A stretch of 43,310 nt of DNA from Bacteroidaceae bacterium (GCA_011959205.1 BLLV01000099.1:1-43310), one strand, 5' to 3'; positions 35,201-42,819 are shown, numbered from the stretch's first letter. Notes: a model not told the origin generated them from the sequence alone. Numbers and translations: made by a program.

Positions 35201-35751
35201 GCCCCAATGATGTGCATCTGTTTCTGTCCTGATCCCTTATATTTAAGAATATACATATTCTTCATTTTCCCAAAGTTGTATGGGTCATTTCCTAAGGCAT
35301 CTTGCTTGAGGAACATGTCTAATGACCTACCAGCAACTTGGTGATTCGGATTAGGTGACAACAATAGCTTCTGCAATTCTTGATTCATATTCCAAACAAC
35401 AATGTCAACCTTATCTTGCATGGTTGGATATGAGAAAAATATTTGAGCTACATCCAAGGTGTCAGATACCATTTTATGATAAATTGTATTGCCTGATAGG
35501 TGCGATTTTACATCGTCAACAGACATTTGATTTAATGTGCCTGGAATAATCTTACCAAAAGCTTCCTTTACCAATTCTATTCTCGCAAAAGGAGAAGGAA
35601 TTGAAGTTATCTCGTTTTGCGTAGTTGTAGCATCAGAGATTCCATCAACATACCCATGATTATATGTTGTTGCAGTTGAATTGCTCCAATCGACGATAGT
35701 AGTCTTTGTAGCAACAATACCTGCTCTTTTTAATCTGAAAATGTGTCCCAT
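32269..35751 (-). CDS. Large protein with actin/Hsp70-type ATPase domain
   Basis: An 1160-aa protein in two halves. The first 590 or so residues match nothing I know. The second half has the actin/Hsp70 nucleotide-binding motifs in order: phosphate-1 TFAIDLGTSNTHIEY near residue 607, phosphate-2 IVTIDIGGGTTDIVV near 826 and an adenosine motif, AFSGNGSKV, near 972. All are intact, so ATP binding is very likely. SrfB-like and other Hsp70-type large proteins have comparable motifs, but the assignment to a family is uncertain. It begins 2 bp after the tubulin-like gene and overlaps the next gene. No signal peptide is present, so it is cytoplasmic. Confidence 0.85.
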   Translation of the reverse strand: MGHIFRLKRAGIVATKTTIVDWSNSTATTYNHGYVDGISDATTTQNEITSIPSPFARIELVKEAFGKIIPGTLNQMSVDDVKSHLSGNTIYHKMVSDTLDVAQIFFSYPTMQDKVDIVVWNMNQELQKLLLSPNPNHQVAGRSLDMFLKQDALGNDPYNFGKMKNMYILKYKGSGQKQMHIIGATSPATLFFSTANNESAISKELCFGTDYAFDSNYSSLDQRDPEFLKYMFAFRYSNANFNNDYPEVAKYMDAVYFVLDNSLKNEINSIQNQCISIIPGTKNFVDKTYEALSVNINTTTSFDVEINGVSFHCKRAVVTGNSDFELQTLKSTETLPLVLPVVRGNAYENMEYYGSKFGRSFDVPYYDALPLAQRRLPGINIQHPYLTISDFLEDKIVKLPSAINKADYFDGNYQSSNGNVEGYLFPIKDTFFDYFTSDYLTGLAPSGKKVFEIKQVASGVEVSLRVPIKAGEVEYKRIYTLDVKADEQNNKGAIVVPDEDLAIGVFPPVKFAQEADAHYRIVILSDHSVNKDCTCVCYTNIAGKFVPDYVTRNVDIQEELSSKVYLLDGKTFDFARVSLVSESGKERVGSGLLIPKFKQRAGAASLTFAIDLGTSNTHIEYSSGDDQLPKPFEFNSDQPQFSLLFSTDSAVVMDHIRGEFIPESIGVNANCHFPMRTVLCIDKVNSGRNGTGIGAYEPFGNASPAFMYNQKIVGTKYNEYVPNLKWSQASPTNEQRIKCYIESLFMMIRTKVVQEGASIQQTQIKWFYPISMSAFKKGLFERLWTAAYKKYFNQTGVPTSITESVAPYSFFQKTRSDVTNIVTIDIGGGTTDIVVADTNGVKCISSMRFAADAIFGNSLVSVQNGELNGIIRQCKDDFISKLEGEEELQKMLIQKTANNYGNSSEVASFLFSLADNEKIKAKSMSDAVDFNAYLMRNGSQKIVFFIFYTSIIYHLAHLMKAKGLEVPANIAFSGNGSKVVSVLSPNKSSLEKLTRHIFKLVYDSDIDKDIKLILNSENPKEATCKGGLFLSHEPTNIESAKSILLGVSRNLLCESETYADAQTMYDDVVKDVRAYFNFIALKLARIQGFSLSNEFGIDKQHLDLAAKCFNENLSTYVEKGVRLKLDTSDVSLDDKLEETLFFYPIIGVINDLSNRVCENE

Positions 35752-35753
35752 AA

Positions 35754-37172
35754 TTACAATTTAAGTTTGTTTTCACATATTTCCTTAAGCGTAATATAGA
35801 ATAGCTCAAGAAAAGATTGTAGTGGATTGAGATTAGCGGAGATTTTACCAATGTTATCACTTAGCTTCTTGTCTATATAGTCACAGCCTTTCTTTGACAA
35901 AAAGCCATAGTGAGGTGTAATACCTACAACAATATCTAAAGCATCTACAGAAGACTTATCCGGTCTAAATGGTTCAAAAGAAATATGATTTTCTTTCATC
36001 TCACTAAGCCATTCTTCAAAGCATTGCTTATATTTGTTGTATGTACTGAAATTGGAAGATCTCCAAAAAGAATCCCCCAAGATAGAACTCTTATCTTTTG
36101 CCCATTTCTGTGAAGAACGATGTGAGGCATCACGATTGTTCAGATATGAATTTAAAATCGCCATCATAGACAATGGCTTACGTATTATGTTATTTGTTTC
36201 AATTCCAAAGTCAGCAAACATAACACTTTGTGAATCACTTTCAAGACCAAATTCATGAAAATTGGTATTTTTCACTGTGTTCTGTTGAGATTGTTTTCCG
36301 GCAAAATCAATAATAGAAAGAGCCGCAAGCATTTCTACCAAATGAGCATTATTTTGTTGATTACCACCACCGTCACAATTATCGTAACCAGCAGCTGAAA
36401 AATCATCACCTAAATAATACATATCGTCTAAAGTGTTATTACCGGTGACATTTTTCTCATAATAGTTTAAAGCCGCTTTTGCTTTTGTAATGAAAGAATC
36501 TGCTTGGATTGAACTCTTTTTGTCTGTTTTAAGATTAAAATATGGAAGAAGAGAAACTGCTCCAATTGGTGCGTTTGCTAATGCAGTATTGGAATTTGTT
36601 CTCATATTCTTTAACAAAAGAGGAAAACCACTTGCACCTGTTCCTCCAAATATCGAACTGATAATAAATACCTTGTCGCCATTAACAAAATTCGTTGCGA
36701 AAGTATTGTAGTCTTTTGAGTCGGTGAATTGGTTAAGTACAATACTGCCAATATTAGGATTACCCTTAAAACCGACATTCATATCTGAAGCCAAATTTGC
36801 ATTAGAAAACAACATTCTCATGATGGCTTGATTTTCTAAAGACATAGTGCTAAGACTCAGATAATTTTCAAATGATATTCCCGAAGTTCCAATCAATGGA
36901 AGTAGATAATTGCCATCGTTATTGAGAGCACTTATTGGATTTTTGAAGAATTCATTTTTTTCATTATTGTTAAAACTAAGAGCATTATGAATATTTTCAT
37001 AAGAGCGCATAATATCAACAGTGCGAACCAAATCACCGTTTGATTGATCCGGATCGACAATCATAGGGACAATTTCGTAATCGGTATGTACACCTGAAGA
37101 AAGAAGCATTGTAAGCGATCTTAAAACACGCGACCCCGACCCGCCTATTGCAAAAACATAGAGCTTACTCAT
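35754..37172 (-). CDS. Tubulin/FtsZ-like GTPase
   Basis: A 472-aa protein with tubulin-superfamily hallmarks. It starts with a Rossmann-type glycine loop, FAIGGSGSRVLRSL (residues 7-20, compare GVGGAGGNAV of FtsZ). The signature GTP-phosphate loop lies at 176-182 (SIFGGTGASG, compare GGGTGSG). The family may be the Tubulin_2-type (PF13809-like) bacterial proteins; this needs a profile search. It has no signal or membrane helix. It stands directly before the actin/Hsp70-like gene (2-bp gap), so the two are made together. Whether it polymerises is unknown. Confidence 0.82.
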   Translation of the reverse strand: MSKLYVFAIGGSGSRVLRSLTMLLSSGVHTDYEIVPMIVDPDQSNGDLVRTVDIMRSYENIHNALSFNNNEKNEFFKNPISALNNDGNYLLPLIGTSGISFENYLSLSTMSLENQAIMRMLFSNANLASDMNVGFKGNPNIGSIVLNQFTDSKDYNTFATNFVNGDKVFIISSIFGGTGASGFPLLLKNMRTNSNTALANAPIGAVSLLPYFNLKTDKKSSIQADSFITKAKAALNYYEKNVTGNNTLDDMYYLGDDFSAAGYDNCDGGGNQQNNAHLVEMLAALSIIDFAGKQSQQNTVKNTNFHEFGLESDSQSVMFADFGIETNNIIRKPLSMMAILNSYLNNRDASHRSSQKWAKDKSSILGDSFWRSSNFSTYNKYKQCFEEWLSEMKENHISFEPFRPDKSSVDALDIVVGITPHYGFLSKKGCDYIDKKLSDNIGKISANLNPLQSFLELFYITLKEICENKLKL

Positions 37173-37183
37173 ATATTATGATA

Positions 37184-37600
37184 TTAAAATTTTTGAAAAG
37201 GTACATATTTTGCTGTGCTACCCCATTTTATGATTAGTGATGCAACCACAAAGAAGATAAATGACCAAATCACATTAGTGAAGCTAAACATGGTACAATC
37301 CAAATATGACCATTCTTCTGATGGGTCAACTTCATTGTTAATTAATGGTGTCATCGTGTACCATAATGCAAATACAAAATTGATGATAGCATTTATGCCA
37401 GAATATACAAACCACCACATAGTTTGCTTGCGCACTGGAGCTAAAACATAGTAGAATATCGCACACACCACAAAAGAACAAATAAGCATAAAAGCACCTA
37501 TGTGCAGATAGCCTGGTATGGTTTCATAGAGATATGAATCAAGTTCTACACTATAGAAGCCATTTGTGTAATAGTAAATCGAGTTAAATAAATCTTCCAT
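37184..37600 (-). CDS. Small polytopic membrane protein
   Basis: A 138-aa inner-membrane protein with three strong hydrophobic segments (about residues 32-53, 61-84 and 107-126). The acidic stretch NNEVDPSEEW lies between the last two. No signal peptide or named domain is visible. It sits 1 bp after the lipoprotein gene and 11 bp before the tubulin-like gene, so it is part of the envelope system. It may anchor the cytoplasmic NTPases; that is inference. Confidence 0.72.
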   Translation of the reverse strand: MEDLFNSIYYYTNGFYSVELDSYLYETIPGYLHIGAFMLICSFVVCAIFYYVLAPVRKQTMWWFVYSGINAIINFVFALWYTMTPLINNEVDPSEEWSYLDCTMFSFTNVIWSFIFFVVASLIIKWGSTAKYVPFQKF

Positions 37601-37601
37601 A

Positions 37602-38783
37602 TTATTTTAGACTTAAATTAATTGTAAAAATGTTATTGTCTTTATTTTGATAGGCATTGTTTACTCCCTCAATTAGTGATTTTATACCATAAGTTGTACT
37701 ATCTTTAGGAAGTGAGTTATTTTCAAAATTAGATGTAATAACCCAATTCGGTAATTTTGTTGTATAGCCAATAGTTAAATCACATGCAAAAGGTCGTCGA
37801 TTAGTTGCAATTGTATAGATATACTGTCCATTACTTTCAGATTTTATATTATCAATATAGTAATCATTAGGTACTATCGTGTATTTTTGAACATCTTTAA
37901 TTTCCGATGCAGAAATTATAACCTTTGATAAATCTACTTTTATATCAACCTTGTACAGATTGTTTTCATAACGGTCTTCTTTCCAATGCTTAACAATTAT
38001 GTCTTTACCTTTATCAGTCATTCGGGCATTGTTTGTAACAACCTTTGTTGCACATGTTTCCATTGGTTGCAAGAACATTTTTGCTTCATTTTCTAATATT
38101 ACTGGCAAGTTAACCACATCTTTAACCTTTCTACTAGGGCCAAAAATCCATAAATAAAGTGGTCGTTTACCTTTATATTTTATCTTACCAGGAAAATAAT
38201 ACCCGTCAAATGACGCTTCGTATTTATATATGGCAATAGATAAATCGTTATATTTATTTATTCCTTTGGTGAAAATCTTGGTGATTTCTGATTTTGCTTT
38301 ATCTAAATTTCCGAACCTACTTTCAAAACAATAATCGGAAAGAACAATATTTACGGTATTGTCATTAGTGCCCGATAGAATTTGCTCAAGGACCTTATCT
38401 ATATCTGAATAACTTGAATTACAATTTGTGTAAATCTGGTTGAGCCATGTATTTATATCACTTTTTTGTGGAATAGTTTCATTATTGATATAGTTTAGCG
38501 AAATAGTATCGCCATCTTCTTTGTTTTCTTCTATTCTATCATAAAACTCTTTAAGGATATTACCAGCATCATTTACATACCCTTTAAAATAACCTTTTAC
38601 ACTACCTGAGTTTTCAACGTAGAAATTATATGTAGTAGGTTCTATCTCTATTTTTTCTATGCATTTGGTATTATATTCACCTTTCGACTCACCACTGCGT
38701 GGATTTTTACAGCTAGAACATATCATTAAGTATATGCAACTCAGGCCAATAATAGAACCACGCATCATAACTGACTTTTTCAT
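37602..38783 (-). CDS. Lipoprotein with vWA-like domain
   Basis: A 393-aa secreted protein. The N-terminal signal is followed by Cys 26 in MICSSCKNP, probably the lipid-attachment site. From about residue 52 the order of motifs resembles a von Willebrand A fold: FYVENSGSVKGYF (a MIDAS-like xxSGS with Glu for the usual first Asp), then NTVNIVLSDYCFE (the VVLSDG-like strand). The C-terminal half is beta-rich and has no known domain. It is the first structural gene after upxY (25-bp gap). It would be exposed at the periplasmic or outer face, where it could bind a ligand, peptidoglycan or a phage component. Confidence 0.7.
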   Translation of the reverse strand: MKKSVMMRGSIIGLSCIYLMICSSCKNPRSGESKGEYNTKCIEKIEIEPTTYNFYVENSGSVKGYFKGYVNDAGNILKEFYDRIEENKEDGDTISLNYINNETIPQKSDINTWLNQIYTNCNSSYSDIDKVLEQILSGTNDNTVNIVLSDYCFESRFGNLDKAKSEITKIFTKGINKYNDLSIAIYKYEASFDGYYFPGKIKYKGKRPLYLWIFGPSRKVKDVVNLPVILENEAKMFLQPMETCATKVVTNNARMTDKGKDIIVKHWKEDRYENNLYKVDIKVDLSKVIISASEIKDVQKYTIVPNDYYIDNIKSESNGQYIYTIATNRRPFACDLTIGYTTKLPNWVITSNFENNSLPKDSTTYGIKSLIEGVNNAYQNKDNNIFTINLSLK

Positions 38784-38808
38784 TTTTATGTTAGCTTATT
38801 TAAATATT

Positions 38809-39543
38809 TTACTTTTTTACAACTTCAAGAAACGCATTAGGAATGTATGCTGTAGCCATAGTTAGCAAACCATCTATAACTATTCCTACTCGCTGCTGTC
38901 CTTGATAACGAGCCACAATACCTGTTACCCCCTTGAATTTCCCTTCAACTATACGAACCGCTTGTCCCTTTTGGAATTTTTGCACCTCATCAGTAGATAC
39001 AATGATATCATCCGCATCTGCTTTACAGATTATGCGAAGACTCTCAATCTGATTGTCAGGGATAATCAGTGGCTCGATTTTATTGCCGATGTGGAAGTGA
39101 CGATAGTAAAAACGAAGATAAGGGAGGTTTACGTTATCGTAAACAAAAGACTTGATTTCTTCTTCTGTGCCATAAGCAAAGAAGAGGTTGGGAATACGCG
39201 ATTCTTCTACTGTTTTACGTTTACCATCTACAAGTTTAACGGTGGAAAGTGTAGGATAGAAGGCTGTTCCACCTTTACTTATAATATAATCGTATGCTTT
39301 CTTTTCTCTTCCGTAAGTGGTACGTAGAGCGTACCAATGAGAATTGTCTGTTTGGAAGGTGGAATGTAATGGGGGGTGGGTTGCCGACAGCGCATTTCTG
39401 GTGGACACCCCTGTATCTGAGTTCTCCACCATCATAGGCTTTAGAACTTCGGGGAGGGCATCGGAGGTAAGTCCGGTGCAAGAAGGAACTATATCACCTC
39501 CATGAGTGTTTGCATATTTAGATGCAAGTTCATTGATATTCAT
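38809..39543 (-). CDS. UpxY-family NusG-like antiterminator
   Basis: A 244-aa NusG paralogue. After about 68 residues of polar, low-complexity N-terminus comes an NGN domain (SHWYALRTTYGREKKAYDYI to about 175) and a C-terminal KOW domain (GQAVRIVEGKFKGVTGIVA). UpxY proteins of Bacteroides bind RNA polymerase at the leader of their own operon and let it read through terminators; all characterised ones control capsular polysaccharide operons. This one is the first gene of a non-capsule operon, follows a long leader with a terminator, and no UpxZ partner is present. The gene stops 25 bp before the vWA-like lipoprotein. Confidence 0.9.
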   Translation of the reverse strand: MNINELASKYANTHGGDIVPSCTGLTSDALPEVLKPMMVENSDTGVSTRNALSATHPPLHSTFQTDNSHWYALRTTYGREKKAYDYIISKGGTAFYPTLSTVKLVDGKRKTVEESRIPNLFFAYGTEEEIKSFVYDNVNLPYLRFYYRHFHIGNKIEPLIIPDNQIESLRIICKADADDIIVSTDEVQKFQKGQAVRIVEGKFKGVTGIVARYQGQQRVGIVIDGLLTMATAYIPNAFLEVVKK

Positions 39544-40040
39544 ATCGGTGCTAACTTTATTCTAGACAGAACTCAGTTGATAGCACATAAAAAAGCGTGG
39601 AATCGTCCTGTTGTCCATTCCACTTCCTGAGGCTCTATCAATTGCCTATCATAGTTGAACAGACAACGTCAGAGCCCACGCCGATATGAATAATCAAACA
39701 CCGTAAAGAGACCTATATAAACAACCTTGTTGTGCCCGAAAGGGTACAATCCATGCTTACAAGGTCTCCACGGGGATGATATAATCACACCCGGGACATC
39801 TACCGTTGCTAGGTTCAAGACTATGATTCTGTGAATTTGCTAGATTACAGGAAGTCCTAAACACAGCGTCGAATAAACGCCTTCATTATGTATGGACTAT
39901 ACTTTCCCACCCAAAGCCCGCTTTGTGCAACTGCATCATTCGTATGACTTCGCCGCACTAGGCTCGGCGTGAACTTCCCCAGCCATTGTCGTGAAAGACA
40001 CGTCTATCGGAAACAAATAAGCGTAGGGGTGCTATAGTCC
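39544..40040 (-). promoter_or_regulatory. Long structured leader of the upxY operon
   Basis: About 497 nt between the predicted start site and the upxY ATG, with no ORF. The first eight bases, GGACTATA (40040-40033), pair exactly with TATAGTCC (39901-39894), closing a 147-nt domain; inside, CACCC pairs with GGGTG, and there are hairpins such as CGCCG...CGGCG and CGTG...CACG. Further down are a long hairpin (GAGACCT with AGGTCTC, inner CCTTGT/ACAAGG), a GGCTCT/AGAGCC stem (39671-39676 with 39631-39636) and a terminator. The pairing of the exact 5' end suggests a folded RNA that controls read-through. No known riboswitch class is recognised. Confidence 0.6.
39589..39623 (-). terminator. Intrinsic terminator in the upxY leader
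   Basis: On the minus strand GTGGAAT, a 13-base loop, ATTCCAC, GC and six T. It lies 46 bp before the upxY ATG, inside its own leader, so it can act as an attenuator. The loop contains GACAAC, which can pair with GTTGTC at 39667-39662 and might disfavour the hairpin. Confidence 0.75.
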
Positions 40041-40045
40041 GAATG

Positions 40046-40076
40046 CAAAGATATAATTTTTTTCAAAAACATGAAA
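40046..40076 (-). promoter_or_regulatory. Promoter of the upxY envelope operon
   Basis: TATCTTTG on the minus strand (40053-40046) matches the -7 box. A TTTC lies 19 bases upstream (40076-40073) and a TTTG 23 bases upstream. The expected start, about 6 bases downstream, coincides with the first base of the GGACTATA stem at 40040. No inverted repeats of the phase-variable promoter type were noticed. Confidence 0.65.
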
Positions 40077-40080
40077 CAAA

Positions 40081-40603
40081 ATGAAAGGAAATACGCCAAG
40101 ATTGATATTTTACGATTTTCAATGAAGAATTTTTGCTTTTATAGGATAATCTCACAAGTAATGGAAGTCGATTAAACCTGTACTTCGTAATCAAGGATTC
40201 GGAAATTACATATATTCTTTACTATTGTTGTTATTTTGTTACTTTATGCTGTTTGTATCGACTTATATATCTAATAATAAGTTGTATATGTGTAATATTT
40301 ATCTTGGAGGGAAGAAAGAAATAGCTCTACCAAAATCGAAGACCACCATTATAAGCTAAAAAATCCGTGAACTCATTTATGATTTTGCATCCATAATCAG
40401 CGAAATAATCACAGACATGCCCTATCTTTGCGAACCGGAAGTTTCAAAGCAACGAGGATTATTTTTCTCTTTTCCCTTCGTTTAAAGTAAACTAAGGTTA
40501 AAAACGTTAAATCTTCGATTTTCAGCGAAAAAACAAGTAATTTTTCAAGCATTCTATCTTTTAAATCGCAAACTGCTGATAGTCAATTAGCATAATATGC
40601 TGC
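40081..40603. other. A+T-rich gene-free region
   Basis: About 520 bases with no supported gene between the operon promoter and the truncated IS66. A plus-strand -7-like box, TATCTTTG, lies at 40423-40430. It is followed by sequence of the kind seen before Bacteroides genes, but no gene follows, only the broken end of the IS. This may be an orphan promoter whose gene was lost when the IS end was truncated. Confidence 0.4.
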
Positions 40604-41915
40604 ATCGGTAAGTGTCACCATAATTAAAGATGTCCACCACGGCATTCCACTCCTTGCGAAGATAGGTGATAGCTTCCTTCAGTTCGCTTTTAGGCAACAA
40701 ATCTCCCCGCTCTTCTATATCATCAAGCACATCTTTTATTTCTCCGAGTATGTCCGGCGCATACTTTTTTCGATGGACAAGATTCTGTTCTACCGTCCAT
40801 CCATCAACCCCGATTTTATGCTTATGTTCGTTTTGATAAAGAGTGTTTATCAGCTCCACGATTCTTTTTGCATCCGGGTCATTCTCACCGCAATCTATAA
40901 ATTTCCGTTTTATATGTTGCAGGCACGGGATGCGTGTGATATGGGGATAAGCATCGCTTTCGAGCTTCCGGTAAGGTAAGTAGCCATCGCTTTGTATGAT
41001 ACCTTTGCAACTGCCTAATTCGTTAAGAATAACTCTTTCAGACCGGGAGCCGTCATCATAGAGCAGGTATATCATCCTGGTGTTTATGCCGACAACCACC
41101 CAAAGGTATCCCTTTCTGACTCCTTTTCCCTTACTGTTCTTTTCCGGGACGAGTATTTTGTAATAGGTTTCGTCGGCTGCCTTATAAGGATCACTCAAAG
41201 CTGTCTGCCGGATACACTTATAAAGATTTTCGAAGAGCCCTGAGGCTTTTTCTATCAACTTATGAGCCGTAGGTTTCTTCAGCGTAAAGCCATGGCCTTC
41301 GAAGTAGTTGATGATTCTTTCAACAGGTAGCGATTGCATATAACGTAATTCCATCAATCCGGCAATAAATGAGCCGTCATAGCTGGAATTCAAGAAAGCC
41401 GAGACCGGGGTTTTTCCCTCAAACAGGCGACCGTCTTGCGTATAGGTGTGTATCTTGTAGACGTGCTTGATGAAGCGCATGGGTACACATTCATAGCGGA
41501 CGCATATTCTGGGAGCGGTAGTAAACAACCGGGCTTTATTGATGTCAAAATCGGGATCATCAGGATAAACGACATGTTCTTCTTCCTCCATCTCATAATG
41601 CATGTCACGTTTGGCACCATTGTTCTTTCTGGCTTTACGCTTATCTGCTTTTTCAGCTTCTCTCTTCTGCCGCTCTTCTTCGGACATGGCAGGTTGGGGA
41701 GCTTGTTGCCGTTCGGATGTGTTGGATACAAGTTTGGCGAACCCCTTAGCAAGGCGCTGTTGTTTGCTAAGAGATTCGCCTTTTTGAAGGAGTGCTTCTT
41801 TAAGGGAAGAAACCTCTTTTATCAAAGCATCTACTTGGCCCAAGAGTCTGTTGTTGTCATCTCGTAATCCCTTGATCTGTTCCTTCAATAACTCTATGAT
41901 CTCATCCTTTTTCAT
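40587..41915 (-). pseudogene. IS66 transposase, C-terminally truncated
   Basis: A 442-aa frame with an N-terminal leucine-zipper-like coiled coil (residues 4-44) and a DDE core showing the first two acidic residues (KAADETYYK and IIQSDGYLPY). Authentic sequence stops at NYGDTYR, where the DNN-AER motif with the catalytic Glu should follow; the last five residues (CSILC) are foreign. The protein lacks about 70-100 residues and should be inactive. Confidence 0.85.
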
Positions 41916-42001
41916 GGTATAAAGATATAAAAAATCAACGAGTTGGCCAAATAAATCGGATGATATATTTAATTCAAATAATTAACAATCAGTATATTAT
42001 A

Positions 42002-42352
42002 TCAAACCCTGAAACGTTTTCGCAACCGTACAGACTTCAATGACACTCCATTTAAGATAAAAGACAAAACCTGATAAGAAATCTCGTAATTGCCTGTATG
42101 GGGGTTAAATGTTGGTAACTCAAAACTTCCACCTTCGAGGCGCTTGTAGTACAAAAGAAAGCCATCGCCATCCCAACGCAGTATTTTTACACTTTGTCGG
42201 TTTTTGCCAAAGAATAAAAATATATCTCCGGAAACGGGAGACAAGTCCTTCATTTCCAAACGTATAATTTTGAATAAACCGTCGATGCCAAGGTTCATAC
42301 GAACAAAGCCCTGGTACAGATAGTATCGATTGGCTGAGGTTAGAGAATACAT
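42002..42352 (-). CDS. tnpB: IS66 TnpB (Orf2 protein)
   Basis: A 116-aa IS66 Orf2 protein (PF05717-like): YYLYQGFVRMNLGIDGLFKI, SGDIFLFFGKNRQSVKIL and LKWD-like DGDGFLLYYKRLEGG. These words are the hallmark of the IS66 accessory protein, required for transposition in an unknown way. It looks intact and overlaps the end of tnpA by 13 bp. Confidence 0.9.
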   Translation of the reverse strand: MYSLTSANRYYLYQGFVRMNLGIDGLFKIIRLEMKDLSPVSGDIFLFFGKNRQSVKILRWDGDGFLLYYKRLEGGSFELPTFNPHTGNYEISYQVLSFILNGVSLKSVRLRKRFRV

Positions 42353-42743
42353 GGATCTCCCTCCTTTCTTTCGTAATCGAGCAACATTTTAATAACCCCA
42401 CCGGGTGTGGCCCGTTTGACCGAAATGGTGGTTCCACTGTTAAACGTGATTGTGATCCCGGCAAGACTAAACTCTTCTTCCGAAGACATGGCGGGTACTA
42501 TTTGAGTGAACGCAGGAGAGGTAGTGGTCGGTTGGATGGGGACAACGCCCCCATAATAATCACGGACCACATCTGCCTTAGCTTGTTTAACACTATAACT
42601 ACGTCTGGACATCCAGGAGCTCATACCCCCAAAGTGGTATGTTGCGCGCGGCAAACATCGGCTAAAGAACAAGTGTTGTCTACTTTCAATGCTTCAAGGA
42701 AATGTTTCCAGGTTTTTTCAAATCGATTTTCTGATAAATCCAT
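42340..42743 (-). pseudogene. tnpA: IS66 TnpA (Orf1), frameshifted
   Basis: An HTH-containing Orf1 split between two frames. ATG 42743 starts MDLSENRFEKTWKHF and runs to ADVCRAQHTTLG; the rest (GMSSWMSRRSYSVKQAKAD to the stop at 42340) is in another frame. The frames meet at a run of five G (minus strand of 42626-42630); one more G would restore an unbroken gene of about 134 codons. It is a mutation, an assembly error or a programmed slip. Confidence 0.7.
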
Positions 42744-42800
42744 AATGTTTCATTTTTATACTGCGCAAAAATATAAGAATGAAAAAAGAGCGACAAGATA

Positions 42801-42819
42801 GAATCCCGGAGACGCTTAC
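42801..42819 (-). repeat. IS66 terminal inverted repeat
   Basis: GAATCCCGGAGACGCTTAC on the plus strand, i.e. GTAAGCGTCTCC... reading into the element. The GTAAGC start is the IS66 family terminus. It lies 57 bp before the tnpA start. The flanking bases TGTGTTGA have no copy at the other, truncated end. Confidence 0.75.

Larger units (their letters stand above)
40604..42819 (-). mobile_element. IS66-family element, 3'-truncated
   Basis: Three IS66 genes in the standard order (tnpA, tnpB, transposase) on the minus strand, with the upstream terminus preserved at 42801-42819: GTAAGCGTCTCCGGGATTC read inward. The other end is missing because the transposase stops before its last catalytic residue. 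No 8-bp duplication is found. With a truncated transposase and a frameshifted tnpA the element should be immobile. Confidence 0.8.

Noticed and set aside
38809..39543. upxY suggested a capsular polysaccharide locus.
   Set aside because: No glycosyltransferase, flippase, polymerase or sugar-nucleotide genes follow; all downstream genes belong to the envelope system.
39894..40040. GGACTATA ... AAGTATAGTCC on the minus strand resembles the P7 (R/S) pairing of group I introns.
   Set aside because: The pairing starts at the predicted transcription start, the two halves are too far apart, and no P/Q elements, flanking exons or core sequence are present.
40608..40619. GTAAGTGTCACC as the second terminal repeat of the IS66 element (10 of 12 bases match the other end).
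   Set aside because: It lies inside conserved transposase coding sequence (GDTYR) and no target duplication flanks it, so the match is accidental.
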